Below, in pieces: positions 13,083 through 25,635 of a DNA stretch of 64,000 nt (the stretch's first letter is position 1; every line of letters begins with the position of its first letter). Origin of the DNA: Flaccisagitta enflata. Lineage: Eukaryota; Chaetognatha; Sagittoidea; Aphragmophora. A program made the translations under genes and the position numbers. The notes beneath the pieces are model-generated. The model did not search any database, had not been told where the DNA came from, and saw nothing but the letters and a program-made list of their open reading frames with translations. The stretch spans positions 89,528,001-89,592,000 of the forward strand of contig OZ231126.1 of NCBI GenBank assembly GCA_965153355.1, in the 5' to 3' direction.

Positions 13083-14636
13083 ATGACAAGTACCACAAGT
13101 AAAAGTGGAGAGCAGCATACTGAGTTGGGACCATCTAGGATAAGTCGTGATTGGAAAGATATATGTCTTGTAGCTGAATTCTTGCATGAAAGAAATCCAT
13201 TTGATTATGGAGAGGTTTTTTGCACTATTGCCAATGGTGTTCATGCAAGCCCATCAGTCAATTGCAATTATGCTAAAGCCATTGGTGAAAGCATTTTAGA
13301 AAAGATGATTGGAGAGAAAGTAAGTGATTTTTCTTTTAAGAGGAAAGATCAGACCATAACCATGGGTGCCAAAAATGGTGTGAAAGTTGATGGAGAAATT
13401 GTACAGTTTGAGCCACACATCTTGTTTCAAAAACTTGCTGTTGCTGCTGTAAGGACTGACAATATTGATCCTGAAACTATTTTCAAGCATGAATTGGCCA
13501 CCATACCCAAGGCTCTTGCTGAAACACCAGAATTGCTTCATGAGGCCCAAAAGTCAACTCTTGCAGATACATTAAGGACAGCAGCTAATCTTAATACTGC
13601 TTCCATCCCTGACAATGTCAGGTATGTACTTGATGGAGGTGCTCTGCTGCACAGGATTCCTTGGTCACGAGGTGCTTCTTATGAAAGCATCTTAGAAACC
13701 TACAGCAAGTATGTTGCTACCAGCTATGGTAAAGCTGTTGTAGTTTTTGATGGATATAAAGAATTTACAACCAAAGATGTGACTCATAAGCGGCGATTGA
13801 CAGTCTGTGGACATTTTGGTATTTGTAGATATGTCAGCAGTTTGGTATATTTCAACCCGTTGAAATCTCTCATTCTGGCATATTTCAACGGGTTGTAATC
13901 TTTCATTCTACCGATATAAATCTTGTGGAATGAGAGATTTCAACGTGTTGAAATGTGCCAAAATGAAAGATTTCAACCTGTTGAAATATGCCAGAATGAG
14001 AGATTCTAACGGGTTGAAATATACCAAACTGCTGACATATCTACAAATATCAAAATGTCCATAGACTGATTGAAGGGAAAAAAAGGAGTCAGCATTACAC
14101 TCAGTCTGGATATGATTCTAACGGTCACAAAAGAGGCATTCCTCAGTTACCCAAAAAACAAACAACGATTCATTGACTTTCTTGGCGCCAAACTCACAAA
14201 TCAGGGCTGCCAGGTTTTTTATAACCAAGCAGATGCAGACCTTCTCATTGTCTCAAAGACAATTGAGTCAGCACCCTCAATGGATACAGTTTTGATTGGA
14301 GATGACACAGATTTACTTGTCCTCCTGTTACATCATTTGCCTCAACATGGCCAAGATATTTTCTGTGCTTCATATCACAAGAAAAATACAAAAGGACGAG
14401 TGCGGAACATTAAAGAGGTCAAAGCAAAACTAGGCTCTTTTGTATGCAAACACATGCCATTTTTGCATGCATTTTTAGGGTGTGACGCAACATCTCGTTT
14501 ATTTGGTATTGGAAAAGGGTCCATTATCAAAAAATTCAAAGCAAATAAATCTCTCCAGCAAGCAGCAATAGTCTTTGACAATCCAAATGCCACTCAGGCC
14601 CAGATTCTGATGAAGACTAGATCTAAACTGTAATCA
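13083..14636 (+). pseudogene. PIN/FEN(XPG)-like nuclease-domain protein, interrupted
   Basis: Two frames, 13083-13800 and 14070-14636, are one gene split by a foldback insertion. The N-terminal half has NPFDYGEVFCTIANG and SVNCNYAKAIGE, typical of a family I recall from many invertebrate genomes, often multicopy. The nuclease-like part shows acidic positions in YVLDGGALLHR, VVFDGY, QADADLLIVSKT and VLIGDDTDLLVLL, then LHAFLGCDATSRLFGIGKG, which resembles the helix-turn region of FEN/XPG nucleases. Element plus target duplication is 273 bp, a multiple of three, so the two halves are in the same phase. About 425 codons remain, shorter than I expect for the family, and the frame ends in a stop soon after the GCDATS motif. 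Strand-cleaving activity is inferred, not shown. Confidence 0.7.
13801..14068. mobile_element. 268-bp foldback MITE with ATTGA target duplication
   Basis: Arms of about 95 bp are nearly perfect inverted copies. The left end CAGTCTGTGGACATTTTGGT is matched at the right end in reverse complement with two differences. ATTGA occurs at 13796-13800 and again at 14069-14073. The insertion lies within the PIN-like coding sequence. The terminus resembles that of the foldback at 3878-4401. Confidence 0.92.
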
Positions 14637-14807
14637 CTGTTATGACCGTTGTTGTACAGTTTTATCACATTTTTGTATTATATTTTTCTCTTTTCAAATA
14701 TGGGATTTCCATTGTTTGAAACATTATTAAAATGCTGAAGCTTTAGGTGATCATTACATAAGCTAGTTATCCTAAACCAGCATTTTCATAGACCCAAAGA
14801 TTGAATC
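14637..14807. other. 3' flank of the PIN-like gene
   Basis: AT-rich, with an AATAAA-poor but T-rich 3' untranslated-like stretch. No second frame is visible. Confidence 0.4.
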
Positions 14808-15005
14808 TTTTTAGTCGCAAGCATGCAACTTTACAACCCATAGTGTTGGTCAATCTTTTGGTTGGATGGTCCATCTGAAATGCTTAGCCTTTATGGCATT
14901 TTTGGGCAGTTTTCTCATTGCTGCTCCTGCCCAAATATAAGGTTAGCCTTTTTTACCACTGCCCCTGTCCACCTGCACAAAAGTAGCCCTGTATCTGGCC
15001 TTGTT
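14808..15005 (+). mobile_element. Hairpin-ended repeat nested in the PIN-like transposon
   Basis: Starts TTTTTAGTCGCAAGCATGCAACTTTACAACCC and ends CTGTCCACCTGCACAAAAGTAGCCCTGTATCTGGCCTTGTT (given here in parts of the family layout). The paired segments are decayed, so this is an old copy. Confidence 0.6.
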
Positions 15006-15332
15006 TAAATTTGTTTGAATTTGAACAATATACTAAGAAAATAAAGCGGTTGATAGGCTGTTTCAGGATACTTAAAAACATGTTTTTATGTAATTCCTCT
15101 AAAAGATATCATGGATGAGTACAAACATGATATTCAAAGATTTTATACAAAGTCTTATATTACTTTTTATATTTTCAAAAATTTTCTTTCTATGAATTTG
15201 CATCAATTTTGCCCTATTTTTTATGCGTTTACAAACAGCCCAACCAGCTACCTTACAGAGGTCATGTTTGGCTAGATTTTTTTCTTAGCTTAGCACAACC
15301 CATGTACAGTGCAAAAACACAAAAAAACTCTG

Positions 15333-15376
15333 TATTACATTTTTGTTAAGGTGGATTTTGTTAAATCCCTCCTCTA
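15333..15376 (-). repeat. Right inverted terminus of the PIN-like transposon
   Basis: Reverse complement of the left terminus: TATTACATTTTTGTTAAGGT, then TTAAATCCCTCCTCTA. Confidence 0.8.
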
Positions 15377-15387
15377 TTTGAAGTATT

Positions 15388-15829
15388 CTTATCTTCACTC
15401 TTTTTTCAGGTCATCTTTTCTATTCAAACGATTATAACTTATTTGTTTTTGGATGAATCTATGAAAAATTTGTGACCAAAATGTAGAGTTTTTCAAGGGG
15501 CATCTTTTTGTTTTTGGTACAACCAAATTGGTTGATCCCATGAAAAGTTATAGTGGGTCAAAGATAGGAAAGGGAAAAATATCTGATTGTGCAAAAAGTC
15601 CTGAACGCTATATTTTCCATAGTGCCTCCAGAGGCACTATGAATTACTTCTCAGGCAAATAGCGACCTAAATTCAGTTAGAGGAGGCTCACATTGAATAT
15701 TGATCGATTTTCGCTCAGCTGATGCGAAATGGTTAGTCAATAAATGATCTGGATTCAAAGGTGGAATCATTTTGATTTCGAAGATAGTACGGCCCCTGTC
15801 CACCCGCAAGTGACTGTTTTTTCTAGTGC
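15388..15829. other. Spacer, nothing recognised
   Basis: Contains a small palindrome GTGCCTCCAGAGGCAC near 15621 and no gene. Confidence 0.4.
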
Positions 15830-17088
15830 TACCTGTGCTTATTGTTCGCTCCTAACGTTCCCTGCTCTAGTACTCTACGCTCTTAACGGTCCCAGCTCCA
15901 ATACTCCTTGTCCACTCTTAACGGTCCCAGCTCCAATATTCCTTGTCCGCTCTTAACGCTCCCAGCTCCAGTATTCCTTGTCCGCTCTTAACGGTCCTGC
16001 TTCAATATTCCTTGTCCGCTCTTAACGGTCCCAGTTCCAATACTCCTTGTCCGCTCTTAATAGTCCCAGCTCTAATATTCCTTGTCCTGCTCCAATACTC
16101 CTTGTCTGCTCTTAACGGTCCCTACTCCAGTACTCCTTGTCCGCTCTTAACGGTCCTAGCTTCAATATTTCTTTGTCCTCTCTTAACGGTCCCAGCTCCA
16201 ATAAACCTCGTCCGCCCTTCACGGTCCCTGCTCCAATACTCCTTGTCCGCTCTTAACGGTCCCAGCTCCAATATTCCTTGTCCGCTCTTAACCATCCCTG
16301 CTCCAATATTCTTTGTCCGCTTTTAACGGTCCCAGCTCCGATACTCCTTGTCTGCTCTTAACGGTCCCAGCTCCAATATTCTTTGTCCGTTCTTAACGAT
16401 CCCTACTCCAATACTCCTTGTCCGATCTTAACGGTCTCAGCTCCAACATTCCTTGTCCGCTCTTATCGGTCCCAGCTTCAATATTCCTTGTCCGCTCTTA
16501 ACGGTCCCTGCTCCAATACTCCGTGTCCGCTCTTAACGGTCCCAGCTCCACTACTCCTTGTCTGCTCTTAACAGTCTCTGCTCCAATACTCCTTGTCCGC
16601 TCTTAACGGTCCCAGCTCCAATATTCCTTGTCCGCTTTTAACCGTCCCTGCTCCAATATTCTTTGTCCGCTTTTAACCGTCCCAGCTCCGATACTCCTTG
16701 TCCGCTCTTAACGGTCCCAGCTCCAATATTCTTTGTCCGTTCTTAACAATCCCTACTCCAATACTCCTTGTCCGATCTTAACGATCTCAGCTCCAACATT
16801 CCTTGTCCGCTCTTATCGGTCCCAGCTCCAATATTCCTTGTCCGCTCTTAACGGTCCCTGCTCCAATACTCCGTGTCCGCTCTTAACGGTCCCAGCTCCA
16901 ATACTCCTTGTCTGCTCTTAACAGTCTCTGCTCCAATACTCCTTGTCCGCTCTTAACGGTCCCAGCTCCAATATTCCTTGTCCGCTACTCCACTCTTAAT
17001 GGTCCCAGCTCCAATATTCCTTGTCCGCTCTCAACGGTCCCAGCTCCAATACTCCTTGTCCGCTCTTAACGGTCCCAGCTCCAATTGT
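15830..17088. repeat. 35-bp minisatellite, ~36 copies
   Basis: Unit contains CTTGTCCGCTCTTAACGGTC and CCAGCTCCAATA, head to tail without spacers. A run of variants near 16383 (CGTTCTTAACGATCCCTACT) recurs near 16733 (CGTTCTTAACAATCCCTACT), so ten-unit blocks of 350 bp have themselves been duplicated. The open frames across it are a by-product of the repeat. Confidence 0.95.
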
Positions 17089-17364
17089 GTGCTGATGCCC
17101 CGGAAATTCATCTCTGATGTTGCGATGTAATGATCTGGACGAAATTTGGCCTCGTAAAATAAGTCAACGAGTTTCATCGGAAAATGAAGATGACTGGGAA
17201 AACGCCTTCGGCAACATCCCCCTGAAGCCACCCCCCTTCCCCCTCGGAAACGCCCCCCCCCCCTTCTCGGAAACGCTCATCAGTCTTCCAATCAAACCAG
17301 ATGAGGCCACCTCCACTACATTACAAACATAAATCCTGCCTTGTTGTTTGACAATATCATTCGT
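17089..17364. other. Spacer before a (TC)n tract
   Basis: No gene supported. C-run near 17257. Confidence 0.4.
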
Positions 17365-17558
<194 letters not shown>

Positions 17559-19022
17559 GCCAAATCCATAAATGGCAAGAGGCACCTCGCTGAAAAACCA
17601 AAGCATAAAGAATATACACTGTTACTTGACAGAGCAAAAACCATTTTCAATGACATTAAGTCAGACCCAATCGACTGTCAAAACCGACGAAAAGCCAAGA
17701 AGAAATCGTTTTCTACAAAGATGCTGAACTGGATTGACTGGCTCACTTTTGAAATCATTGAAAGTATGAGTGAACCTGAGAAGCGCGACCTTGCATGTAT
17801 AAACTCGGCAATGTACTCAGTAGCTGCGGTCACCTCTTTCAAAGATGGACAAGAATTTAGGATGGAGGGCACCGGGAAGCCAACAAGGAAAACTGAAGAG
17901 CCAAAGTGGAAAAAGAGGCTGGAAAATAAGATAATGGGGCTCAGAAAAGAAGCTGATATCCTAAGCGCCTACCTTGAGAACAAAATCAGGAGGGAAGAAG
18001 CCCGGAATTTTTTGGAATCGGTTGTAAGAAAATACAGAATTGATGGATCGCGGGCGTCAATAATGAAGACATTATTCCTAGTCAAAGAGAACATCTCAGT
18101 ATTTGCTTGTAGAATACGGCGGTATGAGAAAAGGCTCAAGTCGAAACTTCAAAATGATACATTTCGAAAGGACAAAAAAGCGTTTTACCGGTCAATTTTT
18201 GAAGATTCAAACAAGGTGGAAACGCCTCCTAATGTTGAAGAGATCAGAAAGTTTTGGAGTGAAAAAATATGGGGCGATGCTGAGAAATATAAGGGGAAAC
18301 CGAGCTGGTATCAAGAAGTTGAAAAAAATTACAGTAATGTCAAGGAGCAGTCATGGGATGGCATCACCGAAAATGAAATCAATAACCAACTCATGAAGTC
18401 TATGAACTGGAAGGCGCCTGGTGTTGATTGTCTCTCAAATTTTTGGTTGAAAAATATGCCTAGCAGCTTTCCACTTCTTGCTGAGTCAATGAACAGTTTT
18501 GTGGCAAACCCGGAACTCCTACCTGACTGGGTCGTGAGGGGACGTACCACATTGCTGCCTAAGTCAAACAAAACATCCGATGCCACTCAATATAGGCCAA
18601 TTACATGCCTGGGCACTTACTGGAAATGCCTAAGTGGGATACTCAGTGACAAAATAACTGACCATCTTAACCAGTCGTCAATACTAGCCCCAGAGCAACA
18701 AGGAGCAATAAAACACTCATATGGCACAAAGACCCAACTTATTATTAACAAAACAGTTGTGGAAGATGCTATTCGGCGGAGGAAAGATCTAAGCATGGTA
18801 TATATAGACTATGCCAAAGCATATGATTCGGTGCCGCACCAATGGACCTTAGATATTATGTCAGCCTATAAAATCAGCCCAGTAATTATCAATTTCCTAT
18901 CTGCAGCAATGAAACTCTGGAGAACCGACCTATACTTATTCTATGAGGGTGGATGCCTAATTGTCAATGATGTCCAATTCAAACGTGGCATCTACCAGGG
19001 AGATTCCCTGTCTACTTCTTAA
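17559..19022 (+). pseudogene. Reverse transcriptase, N-terminal part, of the RLE retrotransposon
   Basis: About 487 codons, open from the (TC)n border. A long basic region with SDPIDCQNRRKAKKK is followed by the RT domain: NWKAPGVDCLSNFWLK, then TLLPKSNKTSDATQYRPITC, then motif A MVYIDYAKAYDSVPH with the first catalytic aspartate near 18808, then motif B YQGDSLS near 18994. The frame ends in TAA at 19020 immediately after GDSLS. The segment normally found between GDSLS and the next helix is missing and the frame shifts, so a deletion is the simplest explanation. Confidence 0.85.
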
Positions 19023-19431
19023 CCGCCGGTGCCAGGGTTACACGATGAGTGACATCCATATTACGCACATCCTCTATATGGATGATGTCAAAGGCTACTG
19101 CAATGGCCCAAAAAGCTTGGAAAAAATGTGCCATGTAATTGAAGTGTTTACAAACGACATTGGGATGGAACTGGGTTTGAACAAATGCGCCGTTGTTCAT
19201 ATCAAGAAAGGAAAGTACGCAAAGTTGGGTGGGGTAACACTAATGTCAGGTGGAGTAATCCAGGAATTACAGCACAATGAATGTTATAAGTACTTGGGAA
19301 TTGAAGAACTAGTAGGCATCAATCATGACACGGTAAAGGAAAAAATCAGAAAGAAAGCAAAGGCAAAACTACGAAAGCTTCTTGAGTCTGAACTAAGTAC
19401 CATCTTCACAAATAAAATCTTTCCACCTTAA
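19023..19431 (+). pseudogene. Reverse transcriptase, catalytic YMDD part
   Basis: Continues the RT in a shifted frame. ITHILYMDDVKGYC contains the motif C aspartates (19075-19089), followed by GMELGLNKCAVVHIKKGKY and YKYLGIEE, both standard for the RT palm and thumb of LINEs. The frame runs into the left arm of the foldback element and stops at 19429. Confidence 0.85.
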
Positions 19432-19626
19432 AACAAGCATATACTTTGAAAATATTCTGCTCGAAGATAAATAAAGCTAATGACCCCAGATTGGTCCCAT
19501 TTTGATGAGCTCAAACAACTCTTTCAAATGGGACCAATCTGGTTCTCATAGCTTTATTCGTTTAGGAGCAGCACTCTTCCAAAGTTGATGGTAGTTATCA
19601 GATGGAAAGATTTTTTTTGTGAAGAT
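19400..19626. mobile_element. ~227-bp foldback MITE inside the retrotransposon
   Basis: Arms match over about 100 bp: ATCTTCACAAA-AAAATCTTTCCA outside and AATAAAGCT...CCAGATTGGTCCCATTT inside, with the mirror copies on the right. AGTA occurs just left (19396-19399) and just right (19627-19630) and is a candidate 4-bp target duplication. Exact borders are uncertain by a few bases. Confidence 0.8.
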
Positions 19627-19630
19627 AGTA

Positions 19631-20864
19631 GTAAGAATATGGTGTTAGCAATTAATGAATGTGTCCTACCAATCATCTCCTATTCTTTTGGCATAATAAA
19701 TTGGCTGGAAGGAGAACTCAAGCAATTTGACACTGACATTCGCAAAATGCTTCACCTTTACAAGATGATACAAATCAAGAATGATGTAGACCGACTGTAT
19801 GGTATGAGGCAAAAAGGAGGCCGAGGAATGCTATCTGTTTGGGACTCTTACAAATCCAGTGTCATCAGAATTGCCCATGTTATCAAGGAGACTGATGATG
19901 AGGTGCTAAACCTATGTGGGAAATTGGACCAAGAAAAACTTTTTTCCATTGTGGCAAAGTCAAAGAAGTTTGAAGGGGAAATTGAAATAGATTATCCGGA
20001 GAACTTCAATGAAAAACCAATCTTACACCAAGCAAAGACCAAAGCTGCATTAGCCAAGAAAAGCATCCTGGGAAACCGAATAAAAACTTGGCGAGAAAAG
20101 CCACAACATGGTGCCTTAATAAGACAGCTAAATGACACCAACGCGGACATGAAAGCGTCATTCAGTTGGCTTAACAACTGCTTCCTTGACCCAGCATCAG
20201 AGGGATATATTATGGCCGCACAAGAAATGGCGCTTTTCACAAAAGTCCATTAGAAGAATATCCTAAAGGTCCGCAATGACGCCACATGCAGAGTATGCCG
20301 AATTCAGGGAAATGATGAGACAATTTACCATATCCTCTCCGGATGTGACAGCCTAGCAAAACGAGAATACTTTACCCGACACAATGCAATATGCAAATAT
20401 CTCCATTACGTCATAAGTAACTCATATGGCATTCCAACTGGGAAAGACTGGTTCTCACATGCACCAAAAGAGGTTATAGCCTGCAATAATGTTGACCTAC
20501 TCTATGACCAAGTCCTGCGCACGGACCTAGAAGTTGGTGCAAATCGCCCCGATATTGTCATCAAGGATAAAGCCGCTAAGAAGACCTATATTCTGGACGT
20601 CTCATGCCCGTGTGATATCAACATCTATAAAGCAGAGGCTACCAAAGTTGCGAAATATATTGGGTTGAAGGGGCAGCTGCAGAAACTATGGGGCTTTGAT
20701 TGCGTCATTATACCCGTTATAATTGGGGGCCTTGGTGGTGTGACCCATAACCTAAAGGACTACCTCACCATGATTCCTGGAAACCCAAGTTTATCAATCT
20801 GCCAAAAAGCCGCGCTTCTGGGATCAAAGAAAATCCTGATGGACGTTTTATCAAGAAGCCGCTA
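19631..20864 (+). pseudogene. RT thumb, CCHC knuckle and restriction-like endonuclease
   Basis: A single frame with one internal TAG (20251-20253). ECVLPIISYSFGIINW and the following Leu/Lys-rich region are the RT C-terminus. CRVCRIQGNDETIYHILSGC gives Cys-x2-Cys-x10-His-x4-Cys (20286-20345). The endonuclease shows RPDIVIKDKAAKKTYILDVS, the PD...D core (aspartates near 20551 and 20596), then KAEATKVAKYIGLKGQ with the Lys/Tyr residues expected downstream, then GGLGGVTHNL. It ends KKILMDVLSRSR before TAA at 20862. The enzyme would nick target DNA for target-primed reverse transcription (family knowledge). Confidence 0.87.
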
Positions 20865-20962
20865 AAAGACACATGTCCCATTGGAGCAAGCAGCCCCACG
20901 GACACAAACTGAATACCAAGCAACACCGACACCCGTGCTTGTGAAATGAAAAATCAATTCAT

Positions 20963-22151
<1,189 letters not shown>

Positions 22152-22199
22152 CATGAATATTATCAGAATACCCACCCAAATAAGTCAGACATAAAGGCT

Positions 22200-22220
22200 T
22201 TTTTTCTTTCTTTCTTTTTT

Positions 22221-22258
<38 letters not shown>

Positions 22259-22265
22259 TTTCTTC

Positions 22266-22326
<61 letters not shown>

Positions 22327-22385
22327 TTCCTTTCTTCTCTCCTTTCTGCTCTTTTTTCTTTCTTTTCTTTCTTTCTTTCTCTTTC

Positions 22386-22421
<36 letters not shown>

Positions 22422-22423
22422 TT

Positions 22424-22455
<32 letters not shown>

Positions 22456-22498
22456 TCCTTTCTTGCTTTCTTCCTTTTTTCCTTTCTTTCTCTCTTCG
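22200..22498. repeat. (TTTC)n microsatellite
   Basis: About 300 bp of TTTC with TTCC and TCTT variants. Confidence 0.96.
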
Positions 22499-22663
22499 GA
22501 CCGTACATGGAGTTGCGATTGGTCAAGCCGGCGGTTTTTTTGAGCCGACGCTGCTTTTTGAGCAAGAAACATACGTTGGCCCATTTTAGGTCGGCAACAA
22601 AATATATTTTGTTCGACTTTTTGCACCAACAGTGGTCAACTGCCGCTCCCAGCGTCATCGCCG

Positions 22664-22691
22664 CCTCCTCCTCCTCCTCCTCCTCCTCCTC
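22664..22691. repeat. (CTC)n microsatellite
   Basis: Trinucleotide CTC run, followed by CCACC-rich sequence to about 22760. Confidence 0.85.
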
Positions 22692-22759
22692 AATCTTCTG
22701 ACCGCCGTTCCAGTTACAACCACCTCCACCACATGCGCCGCCACCACCACCAGCGCCAC

Positions 22760-23228
22760 TACCACCTGTGCCAAATCCACCACCGCGTTTGACCGCCTCC
22801 GTAACTCCTATTCCGTGTTTAGTGTCTTGGGCTTGACCACAAAAACTCTCTCCTTCTGATCTATAAACCCGCGCCTTTGGCTCGGGCCTTTGCGATGGTC
22901 AACAATGTTTACAACAAATCAAACTCTTCCCAGACGTTAACACCTTAACCACTGCATCCCATGGGAATTGATTCGGGTTTGGGTGGGCTAGGAGAATAAC
23001 AAGGGAAAGAGATGGGATGGAGGAGGGAGGGGTGGATGTTACAAATGGATAGATGGATGGATGGATAGATGGATGATGTGAACCTATGGATGGTTGATAA
23101 AATAAGTATCCTACACCGGGCCGCTGCCCCGCACCTCCCTCAATTTGATCACAAAGAGGGCACGGGTACCGCTTGCGACCATTGCTTACTGCCCCCGCAC
23201 GACCGTCCGCGACTAAGGTGACGTGTAT
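22760..23228. other. Spacer, nothing recognised
   Basis: Contains a short GGATAGAT tetranucleotide run near 23045. No gene. Confidence 0.4.
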
Positions 23229-23230
23229 TC

Positions 23231-23374
23231 GGGGTTGCTCGGGGTTGATGTTAATGTCTGTCACGTTTCTTGTCATAATGTTTCTATGGAATAAAGCACT
23301 ATTGTTAGTAATAATGTTATTGTACAAGAAGGCAATACAACCCCGAGTAACACCGAACAATCCCGAGCAACCCC
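23231..23374. repeat. Small inverted repeat, possible MITE
   Basis: GGGGTTGCTCGGGGTTG (23231-23247) is matched in reverse complement at 23358-23374 with one difference, spaced by about 110 bp. Target duplication not determined. Confidence 0.5.
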
Positions 23375-23741
23375 AAGCGGTCGGGGTTTAGTCTCATCTC
23401 AGATTATCCAGTGTGATGACCAAATCTGGCATATGGTTAGGCAGTAAGGCTTTTGTGGTTGTTTGGGTCGAAACCCGGCCATAACAACGTTTTTTTCCTT
23501 ACTCATGACGCAAAAACGGAAGAACATGAACATGAGTAGAGATTGACCTTAGATCCGGAATCTGAGTCCTTGTGAATTTTCCAATTTCTCATTTAAATGC
23601 GGCCGGTCTAGAGGGACTAATGGCATGAGCTTGAGGTCTAATGAATCAGCTTGAAATTGGTCCTGAAAGATACCTTGGCATATGGACATAACTTTGTTGA
23701 TCTCATTAACCAAAATTTTGAATGTCTTAGGGGCCCCTAAG

Positions 23742-24080
23742 GGCCCCCCCCCCCCCGAAGAAAAACCCCGAAGAAAAAAAGTGGGGTGCAATTGATAGGA
23801 AATTGTTTGATTTGCCTAGATCCAAAAATCTTGTATTTTCATATTTTTTCAAAAAACTTTTAAATTTTTTTGTCGCGCGTTGGGGACTGAGAAAAAAATC
23901 ACAAAATATTTCTTTGAAAAATGTTTTTTAAAAGTAGGGTGCAATTCATAGGAAATCGTTTGATTTGCCTAGATCCAAAATCCTTTAACTTAACTTTTTT
24001 TTTCAAAAAACTCTGAAATTCACTGTTGGCCATATTTTCAAAGAAGTTTAAAGATTCTCCTGGAATTTTTTCAGCTTGAT
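23742..24080. repeat. 152-bp tandem duplication next to a C-run
   Basis: GGGTGCAATTGATAGGAAAT at 23784 and GGGTGCAATTCATAGGAAAT at 23936, each followed by GTTTGATTTGCCTAGATCCA. The repeat follows a C-run at 23743-23757. Confidence 0.8.
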
Positions 24081-24618
24081 ATGGTTCAAACAAATGCTCA
24101 AAACTTCTAAAGTATTTGGGCCAGAACCTTGAAATTCGAAACGTGCATTATTGAAAGCACTGAGCAGGTCCATGCAAAAGATTGAGCTACTATCTAGAAC
24201 ATAAGTTTGTCGGAAAAGTTAGAATCATGTTGGATATCCATTAAATGATTAAGAAAATATCAATGAGCCATTTGTGATACTTTCTTCGAGTTTTGTGTAC
24301 ATAAAAACATTTCATCAATTGCATTGATATGCTTTTTAGATGCATTTTGAAGTAGATCGACACAATCTCCATAAGGACATAACTTGACTACTTTTTGGCC
24401 ATCAGGTATCAGGTAAGCCGCAAAAATTTCCTAAAATAGCTGAAAAATATAGTTTTGTCAACTGTGGTAACTGACAAGAAATAAAATATAATTTTTCTGC
24501 CATTTTGCACTTGGAGTAGCAATCTTGTTTTTCTTGTCATTTTTAAACAAATTGAGATAGAAGAACGCGGTTGGTGGCATTAGCTTAGAAATTCGATGTA
24601 GTTTCAGAATCTCACCAA
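24081..24618. other. AT-rich spacer
   Basis: No gene or repeat recognised. Confidence 0.4.
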
Positions 24619-24710
24619 TTTTTAGGTGCGCCATAGCACCTCTATAACTAGCTCTGTCTGTTGGTTGGTCGGTCGGTTGGTCGGTCGGTCGGTCACGCTC
24701 GAGTTGAAAA
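24619..24710 (+). mobile_element. Hairpin-ended repeat 5' end, GGTGCGCC class
   Basis: TTTTTAGGTGCGCCATAGCACCT forms the local hairpin (24625-24629 with 24636-24640), followed by CTATAACTAGCTCTGTCTG and a (GGTC/GGTT)n tract, then ACGCTCGAGTTGAAAATCTCG. The 3' partner was not identified; the copy may continue through the ATTC and 21-bp repeats to about 25.9 kb. Confidence 0.7.
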
Positions 24711-24789
24711 TCTCGAAAAGAAGCAAAAATCACTTGAAATGATTCAGAAATCAATTGATAACTCATATCGATCATTTCAATCACTAAAA

Positions 24790-25436
24790 TTCATTCATTC
24801 ATTCATTCCATTCATTCATTCATTCATTCCATTCATTCAATCATTTCATTCAATCATTTCATTCAATCATTTCATTCAATCATTTCATTCAATCATTTCA
24901 TTCAATCATTTCATTCATTTCATTCATTCATTCATTCATTCATTTCATTCATTCATTTCATCCATTCATTTCACTCATTCATTTCACTCATTCATTTCAT
25001 TCATTCATTCATTTCATTCATTCATTCATTCATTTCATACATTCATTTCATTCATTCATTTGATTCATTCATTTCATTCATTGCTTTCATTTATTCATTT
25101 CATTCATTCATTTCATTCATTCATTCATTCATTCATTCATTCATTCATTCATTCATTCATTCATTTCATTCATTCATTTCATTCATTTATTTCATTCATT
25201 CATTTCATTCATTTATTTCATTCATTCATTTCATTCATTCATTTCTTTCATTCATTTCTTTCATTCATTTCTTTCATTCATTTCTTTCATTCATTGTATT
25301 CATTCATCTCATTCATCTCATTCATTCATTCATTCATTCATTCATTTCATTCATCTCATTCATCTCATTCACCTCATTCATTTCAATCATTTCATACATC
25401 TCATTCATTTCATTCATTCATTCATTCATTCATTCA
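24790..25436. repeat. (ATTC)n array with TTTCATTC variants
   Basis: About 650 bp of TTCA units with frequent TTTCA five-base variants. The 260-codon frame across it is a repeat translation. Confidence 0.95.
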
Positions 25437-25635
25437 ATGAAAATGTTTGAAATCAATTGAAAACTCATTTTGTTCATTTCATTCACTGAAATACATTTCA
25501 TTCACAAAAATTCATTTCATTCACTAAAATAATCAGCTACGTTGAGGTCATTCATTAAAATTCATTTCATTCACTAAAATTCATATCATTCACTAAAATT
25601 CATTTCATTCACTAAAATAATCAGCTACGTTGAGG

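Larger units (their letters stand above)
12463..15376 (+). mobile_element. ~2.9-kb TIR DNA transposon with a PIN/FEN-like gene
   Basis: The left end (12463-12524) carries TAGAGGAGGGATTTAA and further in ACCTTAACAAAAATGTAATA. The right end (15333-15376) carries the same two blocks in reverse complement, with small indels between them. AATACTT/AAGTATT just outside (12450-12456, 15381-15387) and AAATCTAGC deeper inside extend the match, so the inverted ends are likely longer and imperfect. Between them lies a nuclease-like gene, a foldback element and one hairpin-ended repeat. No DDE transposase is visible. Academ transposons are known to carry XPG-type nuclease domains, which makes that superfamily a candidate (inference). 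Confidence 0.72.

Noticed and set aside
15830-17088. CRISPR-like direct repeats of 35 bp
   Set aside because: Units are head to tail with no spacers, no adjacent cas genes, and the context is eukaryotic; it is a minisatellite.
24661-25440. 259-codon frame rich in Ser, His, Phe and Ile
   Set aside because: Translation of the (ATTC)n array.
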